Below, piece after piece: positions 42,942 to 53,634 of a stretch of DNA of 64,000 nucleotides. The number at the start of each line of letters is the position of its first letter. Position 1 is the stretch's first letter. The stretch is from Segatella baroniae B14 (GTDB lineage Bacteria; Bacteroidota; Bacteroidia; Bacteroidales; Bacteroidaceae). The stretch covers positions 255,501-319,500 of the forward strand of contig NZ_CP091799.1 in the NCBI RefSeq assembly GCF_022024235.1, written 5' to 3'. Under the pieces are notes generated by a model. The model was not told where the DNA came from. It worked only from the letters and a program-made list of their open reading frames with translations, and ran no database searches. The translations under genes were made by a program, and so were the position numbers.

Positions 42942-43769
42942 TTATTTTATAATTTTCTCTAGTTCTATTGCCATTTCTTTTTGAAGTTCTTTAGCCTTTT
43001 CTGCTGCGGCTTCTGCAAAATTTTCATCTTTGCTTGCATAGATAATGCCACGTGAGGAATTTACAAGTAGACCACAGTCTTTATTCATACCATATTTACA
43101 AACGTCTTGAAGGCTTCCTCCTTGAGCACCTACACCTGGTACAAGAAGGAAATGCTGTGGGGCGCATTTGCGAATGTCCTTAAACATTTCTCCTTGAGTA
43201 GCTCCGACTACGTACATCATGTTTTCGATTGTTCCCCAATCTTGTGTTCTACGAAGTACTTTTTCGAATAGTCTTTCACCATTCTGATCTTGTGTTAATT
43301 GAAAATCATGACTTCCTTTGTTGCTTGTAAGAGCTAACACGATTACCCATTTGTTGTCATACTCAAGGAATGGGGTAATGCTGTCTTCACCCATATAAGG
43401 TGCTACGGTCAGGGCATCCACATTGTATTCGTCAAAGAAGGTTTTTGCATACATCGCAGATGTGTTGCCTATATCTCCCCTTTTTGCATCAGCAATAATG
43501 AGATGCTCTGGATAGAATTTTTTGAGATATGAAATCGTTTTTTCAAAAGAGGCTAACCCCTTTAATCCATAGCATTCGTAAAAAGCAAGGTTGGGTTTGT
43601 AGGATACACAGTATGGCGCTGTCGCATCTATAATTGCCTTATTGAAGGCAAAAATAGGATCTTCAGAATTTTTTATGCATTCAGGCATCTTGTTCAGGTC
43701 GGTATCTAACCCCACGCACAAAAAACTCTTTTTCGTAAATATCTGTTTAATGAGCTGCTCTCTATTCAT
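42942..43769 (-). CDS. pyrF: Orotidine 5'-phosphate decarboxylase, type 2
   Basis: The protein makes UMP from OMP. The 275 residues have the TIM-barrel motifs [34 protein letters not shown] and [15 protein letters not shown] with the catalytic D-x-K-x-x-D set. Length fits type 2 enzymes. It begins five bases after prfA stops. Confidence 0.95.
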   Translation of the reverse strand: MNREQLIKQIFTKKSFLCVGLDTDLNKMPECIKNSEDPIFAFNKAIIDATAPYCVSYKPNLAFYECYGLKGLASFEKTISYLKKFYPEHLIIADAKRGDIGNTSAMYAKTFFDEYNVDALTVAPYMGEDSITPFLEYDNKWVIVLALTSNKGSHDFQLTQDQNGERLFEKVLRRTQDWGTIENMMYVVGATQGEMFKDIRKCAPQHFLLVPGVGAQGGSLQDVCKYGMNKDCGLLVNSSRGIIYASKDENFAEAAAEKAKELQKEMAIELEKIIK

Positions 43770-43774
43770 AATTC

Positions 43775-44887
43775 TTATAGTTCATTTTCCTTCATCTTTT
43801 CTGCATTTTCCGCTACTGTCAATGCGTCGATCATGTCTTGAATATCGCCATTAAGGAAACCTTGCAAGTCATGGGTAGTATAACCAATTCGATGATCGGT
43901 TACACGACCTTGAGGGAAGTTGTAAGTTCTAATTTTGGCAGAACGGTCACCAGTTGATACAAGACTCTTTCTACGACTAGAAATGTCATCCAGATATTTT
44001 TGGTGTTCGTGGTCGTAGATATACGTGTAAAGTCTACTTAGGGCACGTTCTTTGTTCTTAGGTTGGTCTCGAGTTTCTGTACATTCTATCAGAATTTCTT
44101 CGATTTCACCTGTATTTGGATTTTTCCAAGGATATCTTAATCGCACACCAGATTCAACTTTGTTGACATTCTGACCACCTGCTCCTGAACTGCGGAAAGT
44201 GTCCCATTTGATGTCACCCTCATTAATGTTGACTTCAAATTTATCAGCTTCTGGTAAAACGGCAACGGTGGCAGCACTGGTATGCATACGTCCTTGCGTT
44301 TCTGTTGCAGGTACGCGTTGAACTCGGTGTACGCCAGATTCATATTTCAATACTCCATATACATTGTCTCCACTAATAGCACAGTCGATTTCTTTAAATC
44401 CACCCACGGCGCCTTCTGATGTAGAGGTAATGCTTAGTGTCCAGCCCCTTTTATCGCAATATTTCTTGTACATGTTGAATAGATCACCAGCAAAGAGAGC
44501 TGCTTCATCTCCACCGGCACCAGCTCTAATCTCCATTTGTACATTTTTTGCATCTTCTGGATCTTTTGGAACTAGGGCAATTTTGATTTCTTCTTCCAAC
44601 TTAGGCTGTAGAGCCTCGTTCTCAGACAACTCCTCACGAGCCATCTCCTTCATGTCAGGATCACTCTCATTTGCAAGGATATCTTTAGCTTCTTTGATGG
44701 AATTCAAACACGCAATGTATCTTTTGCGGGCATCCATGATATCACTTAAATCCTTATACTCTTTAGTGAGCTTGACAAATCTTGGCTGGTCTGCAATGAC
44801 CGATGGGTCGGTTATGAGGGTCGATACTTCTTCAAATCGACTCTCAAGACCTTCCAATTTCTCTAGTATGCTATTATTCTCTGGCAT
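43775..44887 (-). CDS. prfA: Peptide chain release factor 1
   Basis: RF1 terminates translation at UAA and UAG. The 370-residue protein has the codon-reading PAT motif ([19 protein letters not shown]) and the peptidyl-hydrolysis GGQ motif ([14 protein letters not shown]). Nine bases after purM. Confidence 0.96.
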   Translation of the reverse strand: MPENNSILEKLEGLESRFEEVSTLITDPSVIADQPRFVKLTKEYKDLSDIMDARKRYIACLNSIKEAKDILANESDPDMKEMAREELSENEALQPKLEEEIKIALVPKDPEDAKNVQMEIRAGAGGDEAALFAGDLFNMYKKYCDKRGWTLSITSTSEGAVGGFKEIDCAISGDNVYGVLKYESGVHRVQRVPATETQGRMHTSAATVAVLPEADKFEVNINEGDIKWDTFRSSGAGGQNVNKVESGVRLRYPWKNPNTGEIEEILIECTETRDQPKNKERALSRLYTYIYDHEHQKYLDDISSRRKSLVSTGDRSAKIRTYNFPQGRVTDHRIGYTTHDLQGFLNGDIQDMIDALTVAENAEKMKENEL

Positions 44888-44896
44888 ATTATATAT

Positions 44897-46066
44897 TTAA
44901 TAATTGAATTCTCCGAATTCAGATTTGATGGTCAGGCTGCGTGGACCTTCTTCAATATGGCCTACTACCTGAGCGTCAATGTTAAAGTTTTTGCTAATGG
45001 CAATAACTTTTTCTGCTACATCAGGTTTTACATAGATTTCCATACGGTGTCCCATATTAAATACCTGATACATTTCTTTCCAGTCTGTTCCGCTACAGTC
45101 ATGAATAACTTGGAATAGTGGTGGAACTGGGAACATGTTGTCTTTGATAACTTTGCAATTTTCTCCAACGAAGTGAAGTACTTTAGTCTGTGCACCACCT
45201 GTGCAATGTACCATACCATGAATTTCTGGTCGTAATTCGTCTAACAGTTTCTTGATAACTGGTGCATAAGTGCGAGTTGGTGAAAGTACTAATTGACCTG
45301 CATCGACAGAAACACCATCAACTTGATCTGTCAATTTGTATTTTCCACTGTATACTAATTCGTTTGGTACAGCATGGTCAAAACTTTCAGGGAATTTTTC
45401 AGCTAAATATTTGGCAAATACATCATGACGTGCGCTAGTTAGACCATTGCTTCCCATACCGCCATTATATCTTGTCTCATATGTCGCTTGTCCTGTAGAA
45501 CTGAGACCTACAATAACATCGCCAGGTTGAATGTTGGCATTGTTGATAACATCGCTTCTTTTCATTCGGCAGGTAACTGTAGAGTCGACAATGATGGTTC
45601 TTACTAAATCACCAACGTCAGCGGTTTCACCGCCTGTAGGATAAATGCCAATTCCCATTTCTCGCATTTGTGCTAAGAGTTCGTCTGTACCATTAATAAT
45701 GGCAGAAATGACTTCACCAGGTACTAGCATTTTATTTCGACCAATTGTGCTCGATACTAAGATATTATCAACAGCTCCCACACATAAAAGGTCATCCGTA
45801 TTCATTACGATGGCATCTTGTGCGATACCTTTCCACACACTCAGATCACCTGTTTCTTTCCAGTACATATATGCAAGTGAAGATTTGGTACCTGCACCAT
45901 CTGCATGCATGATGTTACAATATTCGGGATCGCCACCTAATACATCTGGAATGATTTTGCAGAATGCTTGTGGGAAAATACCCTTATCTATGTTTTTGAT
46001 GGCGTTATGAACATCTTCTTTAGCCGCGCTAACGCCACGCATCATATAGCGATTTGAATTACTCAT
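44897..46066 (-). CDS. purM: Phosphoribosylformylglycinamidine cyclo-ligase
   Basis: PurM makes aminoimidazole ribotide in purine synthesis. The 389-residue protein has GVSAAKEDVHNAIKNI, MHADGAGTKSSLAYM, MNTDDLLCVGA and GGETADVGDLV, characteristic of the AIR synthetase fold and of the longer Bacteroidetes variant. The ATG at 46066 (MSNSNRYMMRG) is chosen; the frame could begin at 46129 but that would overlap aroE. Confidence 0.93.
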   Translation of the reverse strand: MSNSNRYMMRGVSAAKEDVHNAIKNIDKGIFPQAFCKIIPDVLGGDPEYCNIMHADGAGTKSSLAYMYWKETGDLSVWKGIAQDAIVMNTDDLLCVGAVDNILVSSTIGRNKMLVPGEVISAIINGTDELLAQMREMGIGIYPTGGETADVGDLVRTIIVDSTVTCRMKRSDVINNANIQPGDVIVGLSSTGQATYETRYNGGMGSNGLTSARHDVFAKYLAEKFPESFDHAVPNELVYSGKYKLTDQVDGVSVDAGQLVLSPTRTYAPVIKKLLDELRPEIHGMVHCTGGAQTKVLHFVGENCKVIKDNMFPVPPLFQVIHDCSGTDWKEMYQVFNMGHRMEIYVKPDVAEKVIAISKNFNIDAQVVGHIEEGPRSLTIKSEFGEFNY

Positions 46067-46095
46067 GTTAATTTCTTTAATTTTTGATTTAACGT

Positions 46096-46848
46096 TTACT
46101 CTTGTTCTTTGCCATTCCAAAATTCCCAACTTGCAAATGCCTGTAGAAGAAGCATCTCAAGTCCATTCTTTACTACAGCTCCTTTGGCTGCTCCTTTTTT
46201 CATAAAGAGTGTTTCGTCAGGATTGTAAAGTAGATCGTATAAAAGACATTTGTCGTTTAGCGCATCATATGGAATGTCAGGACATTCGTCAACGTTTGGA
46301 TACATGCCACAAGGAGTACAATTTACAATGACATTATATTCTTTAATAATCTCAGGAGTTATATTTTGATATTGAATAGTACCAGGGCGTTCGTATCGAC
46401 TTACAAAAACGGTTTCTAAGCCTAATGATTTCAGACCATAATTAATGGCTTTTGAAGCTCCTCCTGTTCCTAGTATCAATGCCTTTTTGTGATGGGGCTT
46501 AATAAGAGGTTCTATACTTCTTGTGAATCCAATAACATCACTGTTGAACCCTTTTAATATTGTATCTTTTCCTTTATGTGTTATACGAATCACATTAACA
46601 GCACCTATTGCTCTTGCTTCTGGGCTTATATTGTCTAGATAGCTGATAACCTTTTCTTTATATGGTATGGTTACATTAAGACCTTTTAGTTCTGGATTTA
46701 AATCTAGAACTTCTGATAGATTCTCAATGTTTGGAATCTCATAGTTGGCATACTCTGCGTCAATATTTTCATCAGCAAATTTCTGATTGAAATAATTTTT
46801 CGAAAAGGAATGTCCTAGTGGAAATCCTATTAGTCCATATTTGTCCAT
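46096..46848 (-). CDS. aroE: Shikimate dehydrogenase
   Basis: AroE reduces 3-dehydroshikimate to shikimate with NADPH. The 250-residue protein has PLGHSFSKNYFN, NVTIPYKEKVISYLD with the catalytic Lys, ALILGTGGASKAI as the nucleotide-binding loop, and VNCTPCGMYPN. Shorter than E. coli AroE, as is usual here. Confidence 0.93.
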   Translation of the reverse strand: MDKYGLIGFPLGHSFSKNYFNQKFADENIDAEYANYEIPNIENLSEVLDLNPELKGLNVTIPYKEKVISYLDNISPEARAIGAVNVIRITHKGKDTILKGFNSDVIGFTRSIEPLIKPHHKKALILGTGGASKAINYGLKSLGLETVFVSRYERPGTIQYQNITPEIIKEYNVIVNCTPCGMYPNVDECPDIPYDALNDKCLLYDLLYNPDETLFMKKGAAKGAVVKNGLEMLLLQAFASWEFWNGKEQE

Positions 46849-46857
46849 ACTTTTAGT

Positions 46858-47592
46858 TTATTTGGTTGCAAAATACATGGTGCAGATTCCGAAAGTAAGA
46901 CGTTTAAAACTCACTTTGGTAAAACCTGCTTTTTTGAATATACCCATCATTTCTTCTCCTTCTGGGAATGCTTCTATTGTGGCTGTTAAATAACTGTATG
47001 CACTGTCATCTTTAGATAGCATTTTTCCATATAGAGGCAAAAATGTGTGTGAATATATTCTGAAAAGTTGGTGCATCGGGAAGGATACAGGCTCTGTTAA
47101 TTCAACAATGCTAAGGTGTCCTCCCTTTTTAAGAACACGACACATCTCTTTTAATCCTTGATCCAAATTTTGAAAATTTCGAATTCCAAAGGCTGCTGTA
47201 ACTGCATCAAATGTATTATCTTCAAATGATAAATTTAAGCAATCTTCTTTCTGAAAAGAAATAATATGTTCTAATTGTTGTTGACTTACTTTTTTATGGC
47301 CGATAGCCATCATGCCTTCTGAAATATCTACACCAATCAGTTGTTTGGGTTGTAGCATTTTAGCTGCCAAAATTGCAAAGTCACCTGTACCTGTAGCTAT
47401 ATCCAAAATTTTTTGAGGTTTGAAGGGAGAAAGCTGCTGAATAGCTTTCTTCCTCCATCCTTTATCGATATTCCAGGAAAGATGGTGATTTAGAGTATCA
47501 TAATGTGGAGCAATATGATCAAACATTTGCTCTACTTGTTTACCTTTTTCACCTTCACTATTATAGGGCTTTATCTTTTCCTGATTGTACAT
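46858..47592 (-). CDS. ubiE: Demethylmenaquinone methyltransferase
   Basis: The enzyme methylates demethylmenaquinone to menaquinone, the quinone of anaerobic respiration in this group. The 244-residue protein has the SAM-binding motif [47 protein letters not shown] and ending [11 protein letters not shown]. Five bases after purC. Confidence 0.93.
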   Translation of the reverse strand: MYNQEKIKPYNSEGEKGKQVEQMFDHIAPHYDTLNHHLSWNIDKGWRKKAIQQLSPFKPQKILDIATGTGDFAILAAKMLQPKQLIGVDISEGMMAIGHKKVSQQQLEHIISFQKEDCLNLSFEDNTFDAVTAAFGIRNFQNLDQGLKEMCRVLKKGGHLSIVELTEPVSFPMHQLFRIYSHTFLPLYGKMLSKDDSAYSYLTATIEAFPEGEEMMGIFKKAGFTKVSFKRLTFGICTMYFATK

Positions 47593-47597
47593 GTTTC

Positions 47598-48548
47598 TTA
47601 TTTTCTTGTTGCTAGATATGCTTTTACATTCTTTTCGATGCGACTAGCGATATCACCTTCTTCAACAGCTTTATCAAATTTCTCACCCACGATGTTCTCG
47701 TAAAGTTCAATATATCTTTCGCTTACGCTTTCTGCGTATTCATCTGTAATTTCAGGCATTTGCTGACCAGGTTCATTCATAAAGTTATGTTCGATGAGCC
47801 ATTGGCGTACAAATTCCTTTGAAAGCTGCTTTTGTGGTAGACCTTTTTCGAATTTTTCTTCATAGCCATCTGCATAGAAGTAACGGCTTGAGTCTGGTGT
47901 ATGAATCTCATCAATAAGATATATCTGATCACCTTTCTTACCAAATTCATATTTTGTGTCGACTAGAATCAATCCGCGTTTTGCAGCAATTTCCTGACCG
48001 CGCTGGAATAGTTTTCTAGTCCAGTCTTCAATAACTGCATAGTCTTCAGCACTAACAATTCCTTGTGCAATAATTTCTTCTTTAGAGATGTTCATATCAT
48101 GACCCTCGTCAGCCTTTGTAGTTGGAGTTATGATTGGCTCAGGGAAGCGTTGGTTTTCTTTCATTCCTTCTGGCAATTTAACACCACAAATTTCACGGCA
48201 GCCTTCTTTATAGGCTCTCCAAGCACTACCTGTCAGGATAGAACGGATAATCATTTCGACACGGAAACCTTCGCACTTTACACCTACTGTTACCATAGGG
48301 TCTGGGGTCGCTAATTTCCAGTTTGGACAGATGTCGCTTGTGGCATCAAGAAATTGAGCTGCAATTTGGTTTAAAACCTGTCCTTTGAAAGGAATACCTT
48401 TTGGCAGAACAACATCAAAAGCTGAAATTCTGTCGGTAGCGACCATTACTATGAGGTCGTCGTTGATGTCATATACATCACGTACTTTACCGTGGTAAAC
48501 ACTTTTCTGTCCATCGAAATGGAAATCGGTTTTAGTTAATGCTTTCAT
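47598..48548 (-). CDS. purC: Phosphoribosylaminoimidazole-succinocarboxamide synthase
   Basis: PurC makes SAICAR in purine synthesis. The 316-residue protein has [46 protein letters not shown] and the later [11 protein letters not shown]. Long form normal for Bacteroidetes. Confidence 0.95.
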   Translation of the reverse strand: MKALTKTDFHFDGQKSVYHGKVRDVYDINDDLIVMVATDRISAFDVVLPKGIPFKGQVLNQIAAQFLDATSDICPNWKLATPDPMVTVGVKCEGFRVEMIIRSILTGSAWRAYKEGCREICGVKLPEGMKENQRFPEPIITPTTKADEGHDMNISKEEIIAQGIVSAEDYAVIEDWTRKLFQRGQEIAAKRGLILVDTKYEFGKKGDQIYLIDEIHTPDSSRYFYADGYEEKFEKGLPQKQLSKEFVRQWLIEHNFMNEPGQQMPEITDEYAESVSERYIELYENIVGEKFDKAVEEGDIASRIEKNVKAYLATRK

Positions 48549-48565
48549 TCTAAAATTTAATAATA

Positions 48566-49597
48566 TTAATTGATTGACTTAACTTCTTCATCGATATAAG
48601 GAGTTCCTAATTCTTCTTTTGAGGATTTGGCCTCCTTTTTAGCTTTTTGGATTGCTTCTATTTTTTTGTCATACGCATCATAAGCGTTGACGATTCGAGT
48701 TACTAACTTATGACGTACTATGTCTTTTTGTCCTAAATGAATGACTGAGATTCCATCCACTCCATTTAGAATTTTAAGTGCTTCTTTTAGGCCACTTTTT
48801 TGTTCTCTTGGAAGGTCAATCTGGGTCATGTCACCAGTAATGATCATTTTACTATTCCATCCCATGCGAGTAAGAAACATTCTGATTTGCTGAGGGGTGG
48901 TATTTTGAGCTTCGTCCAAGATAACAACGGCATCACTCAGAGTTCGGCCACGCATAAATGCTAGAGGAGCAATCTGAATGATATGTTTCTCCATTAAGTC
49001 TTGTAGTCTCGTTGCTGGTAGCATATCTTCTAGTGCATCGTAAAGTGGTTGAAGATAAGGGTCTATCTTATCTTTCATGTCGCCAGGCAAGAATCCAAGT
49101 TTTTCTCCAGCTTCTACAGCTGGGCGTGATAAGATAATCTTTTTGGCGGTTTTTTCCTTTAATGCTTTTACAGCAAGAGCTATACTTAAATATGTTTTTC
49201 CCGTACCGGCTGGGCCTACAGCAAATGTCATGTCATTCTTTTCAAAAGAGTCAATAAGCTTCTGCTGATTTTCGCTCCTGCTTTTTATAGGACGACCAGA
49301 GATACTATAAACGAGTACATCCTTAACTGCATCGGCCTTTGTTTCCTTGCCTTTTACAATATCCAGAATGTCCTCGTCACTTATAGAATTGTATTTTAGT
49401 ACGTGCTTGCGTAATTTCTCAATGTCTTCTTCTACTTTTGCAATATCAAGTTCATCGCCTAAAACGCGCACAATGTTATCTCTTGCTACGATTCTCAGTT
49501 TTGGATATAGGGACTTGAGCATCTGCAAGTGACAATTATTCACCCCATAAAATATTACAGGGTCGATATCCTCTAAAACGATATGCTTCTCTATCAA
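48566..49597 (-). CDS. PhoH-like ATPase
   Basis: The protein has 343 residues. A KH-like amino-terminal part is followed by the PhoH ATPase domain: [21 protein letters not shown] (Walker A), [40 protein letters not shown] (Walker B) and [12 protein letters not shown]. PhoH-like proteins are thought to be RNA helicase or endonuclease-like factors. First gene of the purC-prfA-pyrF operon. Confidence 0.92.
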   Translation of the reverse strand: MIEKHIVLEDIDPVIFYGVNNCHLQMLKSLYPKLRIVARDNIVRVLGDELDIAKVEEDIEKLRKHVLKYNSISDEDILDIVKGKETKADAVKDVLVYSISGRPIKSRSENQQKLIDSFEKNDMTFAVGPAGTGKTYLSIALAVKALKEKTAKKIILSRPAVEAGEKLGFLPGDMKDKIDPYLQPLYDALEDMLPATRLQDLMEKHIIQIAPLAFMRGRTLSDAVVILDEAQNTTPQQIRMFLTRMGWNSKMIITGDMTQIDLPREQKSGLKEALKILNGVDGISVIHLGQKDIVRHKLVTRIVNAYDAYDKKIEAIQKAKKEAKSSKEELGTPYIDEEVKSIN

Positions 49598-49633
49598 TGT
49601 ATTTAAATACTTTGCTTGTTATTATATTCTTTG

Positions 49634-49665
49634 CAAAATTACAAAAAACGCTTGAATGTACCAAA
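49634..49665 (-). promoter_or_regulatory. Promoter of the phoH-purC-ubiE-aroE-purM-prfA-pyrF operon
   Basis: On the minus strand TTTG (49662-49665), a 20-base spacer and TAATTTTG (49634-49641) make a canonical promoter 37 bases before the ATG. Confidence 0.75.
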
Positions 49666-49745
49666 CAAAATTAAATCCTTAATGAGTAAAATAATAATTT
49701 TAATAAAAATATGGCTTTTGGGAGTGGTCTTTCTTTTGTTTTTAG

Positions 49746-49753
49746 TATTTTTG
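49746..49753 (+). promoter_or_regulatory. -7 element of the DUF5715 gene
   Basis: TATTTTTG matches TAnnTTTG, 19 bases before the ATG at 49773. The nearest TTTG (49717) is farther upstream than usual. Confidence 0.45.
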
Positions 49754-49772
49754 TAAACTCTAATCGAAATGT

Positions 49773-50600
49773 ATGAAAAAAATATCTAAAAGACAATATA
49801 TCCTTGGATTTGGGGTATCGGTACTATTGTTATCGTTGGTTCGATGTTTTGCTCCTGATGTGGCCAAGTCGCCCATACAAACGAAAGATAATATTGATTC
49901 TTTGTCAAGTGATTCTGTGGCTTATGCTTTGTCGGATAGTTTAAGTAATATTCCAGATGATGTGAAGAATAGGGAGTCTCTTGCAGATAGTATACATTCT
50001 TCTGTTTTTTATAATTCTGATGGTTCTTTAGCACAGCATCGTATATTTAGTGTTCCTCATTTTGGTAACACCTTTCCTGATCAAAATGATGTGCAGTTAA
50101 TTGCTGCACAAAAATGGGGGGTAAAACCGATTGCAGATCGCCAGGATGCAATGAATAAGAAATCTGGTCTAGTTTATGTAGGAAGTAATCCTTATTTTTA
50201 TATTGATAAACTTCATAGTTCTATTCCTTATCTTGTGCCTAGAGCTTCAGTGCTTTTGCAGGATATAGGTAAAGCTTATTATGATAGTCTTATGATAAAA
50301 GGCATTCCTTTGCATAAAATTATTGTTACGAGTGTTTTGCGCAGTAAGGCTGATGTCGCGAAGTTACGAACACATAATGGTAATGCTACCCAGAATAGTT
50401 GTCATATGTATGGTACTACTTTCGATTTGTGTTATAACCGTTATGTTACAGTTGAGGCTCCAGGTGAAAAAAGACGTCGGGTAACGAACGATACCTTAAA
50501 ATGGGTCTTAAGTGAGGTGCTTCGTGATATGAGAGAGAATAAGCGATGTCTTATAAAATATGAAGTAAATCAGGGTTGTTTTCATATCACTGTGAATTAG
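49773..50600 (+). CDS. DUF5715 family protein (M15 peptidase-like)
   Basis: The protein has 275 residues with an amino-terminal membrane anchor or signal (about 8-25). The carboxy-terminal ~160 contain IIVTSVLRSKADVAKLR, NSCHMYGTTFDLCYNR and a final GCFHITV, which resembles the zinc-peptidase fold of M15 carboxypeptidases (His and Asp ligands plus a final His). It could act on cell-wall peptides. Activity unproven. Confidence 0.7.
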   Translation: MKKISKRQYILGFGVSVLLLSLVRCFAPDVAKSPIQTKDNIDSLSSDSVAYALSDSLSNIPDDVKNRESLADSIHSSVFYNSDGSLAQHRIFSVPHFGNTFPDQNDVQLIAAQKWGVKPIADRQDAMNKKSGLVYVGSNPYFYIDKLHSSIPYLVPRASVLLQDIGKAYYDSLMIKGIPLHKIIVTSVLRSKADVAKLRTHNGNATQNSCHMYGTTFDLCYNRYVTVEAPGEKRRRVTNDTLKWVLSEVLRDMRENKRCLIKYEVNQGCFHITVN

Positions 50601-50613
50601 GAATAATTTGTTT

Positions 50614-50656
50614 AAAATAAAAGGTGCATATCGCTATGATATGCACCTTTTATTTT
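50614..50656. terminator. Bidirectional terminator between DUF5715 and glyA genes
   Basis: AAAATAAAAGGTGCATATC pairs with GATATGCACCTTTTATTTT as a long stem with T-rich flanks on both strands. Confidence 0.85.
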
Positions 50657-50674
50657 AGTTCTTTGCAATGTTAA

Positions 50675-51955
50675 TTAATATGCAAATAAAGGATAATCTT
50701 TCATCGTTTCGTTAACTTTTGCACGAACTTTGGCAATAACCTGATCGTTTTCTGGATCTTTCAATACTTCGTCTATAAGGTCTGCTATAAGATGCATCAT
50801 ATCTTCTTTAGCACCACGGGTAGTCATAGCAGCTGTTCCTAAACGGATACCTGATGTCTGGAAAGCTGAACGCTCATCGTATGGAACCTTGTTCTTGTTT
50901 ACAGTGATATCTGCTGATACAAGCGCATTTTCTGCTACTTTACCAGTTAATTCTGGGTATTTAGGACGAAGGTCTAGCAACATGGAGTGGTTGTCAGTGC
51001 CACCGCTTACGATGGCAAAGCCCTTATCAATCAAGTCTTGTGCGAGTACGGCAGCATTCTTTTGTACTTGTGTTGCATACTCTTTCCAAGACGGAGCGAG
51101 ATTCTCGCCGAATGCTACAGCTTTTGCTGCAATGACGTGTTCTAGTGGACCACCTTGTGTGCCAGGGAATACAGCAGAGTTAAGCAGTGTGCTCATCTTC
51201 TTTAATTCACCCTTTTTGGTTGTTTTACCCCAAGGGTTATCAAAATCTTTCCCCATAAGAATAACACCACCACGAGGACCTCGAAGTGTCTTGTGGGTAG
51301 TTGTTGTTACGATATCGGCATATTTCAGTGGATTTTTCAATAAACCAGCAGCGATGAGACCTGCAGGGTGAGCCATATCAATCATTAATAAAGCGCCAAC
51401 TTCATCGGCGATTTTTCTCATACGCTCATAGTCCCATTCGCGACTATAAGCAGAACCACCACCGATTATTAATTTTGGCTTGTTCTCTAAAGCAAGTCTT
51501 TCCATTTCATCGTAATCTACACGACCAGTTTCCTTGTTAAGGGTATAACCGATAGGGTTATAAAGTAAACCTGATGTATTTACGCTACTACCATGAGAAA
51601 GATGACCACCCTGGTCGAGATCGAGACCCATGAAAGTGTCACCTGGATTTAATACGGCCAAGAGTACAGCTGCATTTGCTTGTGCGCCAGAGTGTGGTTG
51701 TACATTTGCAAATTCTGCTCCAAATACTTTTTTTACACGTTCGCGTGCTAAATCTTCTACTTGGTCAACAACTTGACAGCCACCATAATATCTTTTTCCA
51801 GGAAGGCCTTCTGCATATTTGTTGGTCAGATAAGAACCCATTGCAGCCATGACTTCATCACTAACGAAGTTTTCAGAAGCAATCAGCTCCATACCTTTCA
51901 GCTGTCGCTGATGTTCATTCTCAATAAGGTCAAAAATTTCTTGATCTCTTCTCAT
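50675..51955 (-). CDS. glyA: Serine hydroxymethyltransferase
   Basis: GlyA interconverts serine and glycine with tetrahydrofolate and supplies one-carbon units. The 426-residue protein has [41 protein letters not shown], and the PLP Lys in [15 protein letters not shown]. Complete; monocistronic. Confidence 0.97.
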   Translation of the reverse strand: MRRDQEIFDLIENEHQRQLKGMELIASENFVSDEVMAAMGSYLTNKYAEGLPGKRYYGGCQVVDQVEDLARERVKKVFGAEFANVQPHSGAQANAAVLLAVLNPGDTFMGLDLDQGGHLSHGSSVNTSGLLYNPIGYTLNKETGRVDYDEMERLALENKPKLIIGGGSAYSREWDYERMRKIADEVGALLMIDMAHPAGLIAAGLLKNPLKYADIVTTTTHKTLRGPRGGVILMGKDFDNPWGKTTKKGELKKMSTLLNSAVFPGTQGGPLEHVIAAKAVAFGENLAPSWKEYATQVQKNAAVLAQDLIDKGFAIVSGGTDNHSMLLDLRPKYPELTGKVAENALVSADITVNKNKVPYDERSAFQTSGIRLGTAAMTTRGAKEDMMHLIADLIDEVLKDPENDQVIAKVRAKVNETMKDYPLFAY

Positions 51956-52005
51956 TTTCAGGTGTTATTTTGATGTTAAAAATCCTTTTACGATAAATTT
52001 TTCTG

Positions 52006-52037
52006 CAAAAGTACGCAAATTTAATATCATTTCCAAA
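52006..52037 (-). promoter_or_regulatory. Promoter of glyA
   Basis: On the minus strand TTTG (52034-52037), a 20-base spacer and TACTTTTG (52006-52013) make an ideal promoter 50 bases upstream of the glyA ATG. Confidence 0.8.
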
Positions 52038-52093
52038 CTTTTCTTGTGATATTTTTAACAATTTGGAACTAATGCATTGCTAATGTTTGTAGA

Positions 52094-52549
52094 TTATAGT
52101 AGTTCTACATTTTCTATTTGTTGTTCTTTGTCACAATATCTACATTTCAAAATACCATGTTCCTTATCAACGACATTAAATACTGTTTGCATAGGTTCAT
52201 TGTTGGTAATGCATTTAGGATTATTACATTTTACAATGCCCCGCAATTCGTCTGGTGTTTCTACCTTTTTCTTCTCTACCACCTCGTAGTCTTTTATAAT
52301 ACTCAGGATGATGTTAGGAGCGACAACACTGAGTCGATTGATTTCTTCGTCATTGAAAAATTTGTTAGACACCTTGATAATACCTTTGGTAACCAGTTTC
52401 TTACTACGATAATTATAACCGATGGTAACAGGTGTTCTTAAGTCCTGTAGGTGTAACAGGTTGGCTACTTGATAAGTCTTTTCTGCAGGAATATGGTCGA
52501 TAACTGTGCCGTTTTCAATAGCGGCAACAAGCATTTCTTTTTTTGCCAT
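52094..52549 (-). CDS. pyrI: Aspartate carbamoyltransferase regulatory chain
   Basis: PyrI binds nucleotides and regulates PyrB. The 151-residue protein has the amino-terminal ferredoxin-like domain ([14 protein letters not shown]) and the zinc site CNNPKC ... CRYC near the end. Eleven bases after pyrB. Confidence 0.95.
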   Translation of the reverse strand: MAKKEMLVAAIENGTVIDHIPAEKTYQVANLLHLQDLRTPVTIGYNYRSKKLVTKGIIKVSNKFFNDEEINRLSVVAPNIILSIIKDYEVVEKKKVETPDELRGIVKCNNPKCITNNEPMQTVFNVVDKEHGILKCRYCDKEQQIENVELL

Positions 52550-52560
52550 TTGTTTCGTGT

Positions 52561-53517
52561 TTAGAATTTGCTAGTAATAATAGTCTTGTCGTTTTTCACA
52601 TCGTCAAGTGTAATTCCAAGGCAATAAGAGAAAATGGCTTCACGTGCATAAAGTCCATTCTTAGCTTGTTGGATATAGTATGCATGTGGATTTTCGTCTA
52701 CTTCGTATGCAATTTCATTAACTCGTGGAAGTGGGTGCATTACCTTAAGATTAGGTTTTGCATTTTTCAGAGTTTCGTTAGTGAGTCTATAGGTATTTTT
52801 AACCCTTTCATATTCCATCAAGTCGCTGAAACGCTCTTTTTGTACACGAGTCATATAGAGAATATCAGCATCAGCAATAATCTTTTCATTGAAAGCAGTA
52901 TGCTCTACATATTTGATACCATGCTTTTTGCAGTACAGTTTGTACTCATTAGGCATAGCTAATTCTTTTGGAGCGATAAAGTGAAAAGTTGGGTTGAAGT
53001 GTCGCATTGCGGTAATAAGAGAGTGAACTGTGCGACCGTATTTCAAGTCTCCTACCAAATAGATATTTAGGTTTTCTAGTGTGCCTTGTGTTTTTTGAAT
53101 AGAGTAGAGGTCGAGTAAACATTGTGAAGGGTGCATGTGAGCGCCGTCTCCTGCATTGATAATAGGGATAGGGGCAATTTCGCTGGCATATTGTGCCGCT
53201 CCTTCTATGTGATGCCTCATTGCAATAACATCGGCATAATTGCTGACCATGAGAATCGTGTCTTTAAGAGTCTCTCCTTTTGTTGTACTTGATGTTTTGG
53301 CATCAGAGAAGCCAATAACTCTAGCACCAAGTCTATTGGCAGCAGTTTGGAAAGAGAGTTGAGTACGGGTGGATGGTTCAAAGAAAAGAGTTGCTACTAC
53401 TTTTCCCTTCAATAATTCCCTGTCTGGGTGATTTTCGAACTCATGCGCCATCTCTAAAAGATACATGATTTTCTCTTTAGAAAGGTCGGCAATCGTCACA
53501 AAATGATGATTTTCCAT
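52561..53517 (-). CDS. pyrB: Aspartate carbamoyltransferase catalytic chain
   Basis: PyrB makes carbamoyl-aspartate in pyrimidine synthesis. The 318-residue protein has [54 protein letters not shown] and HPLPRVNEI. Operon pyrB-pyrI. Confidence 0.97.
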   Translation of the reverse strand: MENHHFVTIADLSKEKIMYLLEMAHEFENHPDRELLKGKVVATLFFEPSTRTQLSFQTAANRLGARVIGFSDAKTSSTTKGETLKDTILMVSNYADVIAMRHHIEGAAQYASEIAPIPIINAGDGAHMHPSQCLLDLYSIQKTQGTLENLNIYLVGDLKYGRTVHSLITAMRHFNPTFHFIAPKELAMPNEYKLYCKKHGIKYVEHTAFNEKIIADADILYMTRVQKERFSDLMEYERVKNTYRLTNETLKNAKPNLKVMHPLPRVNEIAYEVDENPHAYYIQQAKNGLYAREAIFSYCLGITLDDVKNDKTIITSKF

Positions 53518-53551
53518 TTATATTTTGATTTGATTGTTTCGAATTCGACTG

Positions 53552-53559
53552 CGAAGATA
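53552..53559 (-). promoter_or_regulatory. -7-like element of pyrBI
   Basis: TATCTTCG on the minus strand differs from TAnnTTTG at one base and lies 35 bases before the pyrB ATG. Confidence 0.4.
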
Positions 53560-53602
53560 GTTATAATTTTTGATTTATGAGAGATTTTTGCGAATAAAGT
53601 TG

Positions 53603-53610
53603 TACTTTTG
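53603..53610 (+). promoter_or_regulatory. -7 element of the second PBP gene
   Basis: TACTTTTG matches TAnnTTTG, 24 bases before the ATG at 53635. Confidence 0.5.
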
Positions 53611-53634
53611 CAACGATAAATATGAAATTTACTG

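Noticed and set aside
46067..46129. Extended purM start giving 410 residues
   Set aside because: It overlaps aroE and adds residues not found in the family; MSNSNRYMMRG at 46066 matches the usual start.
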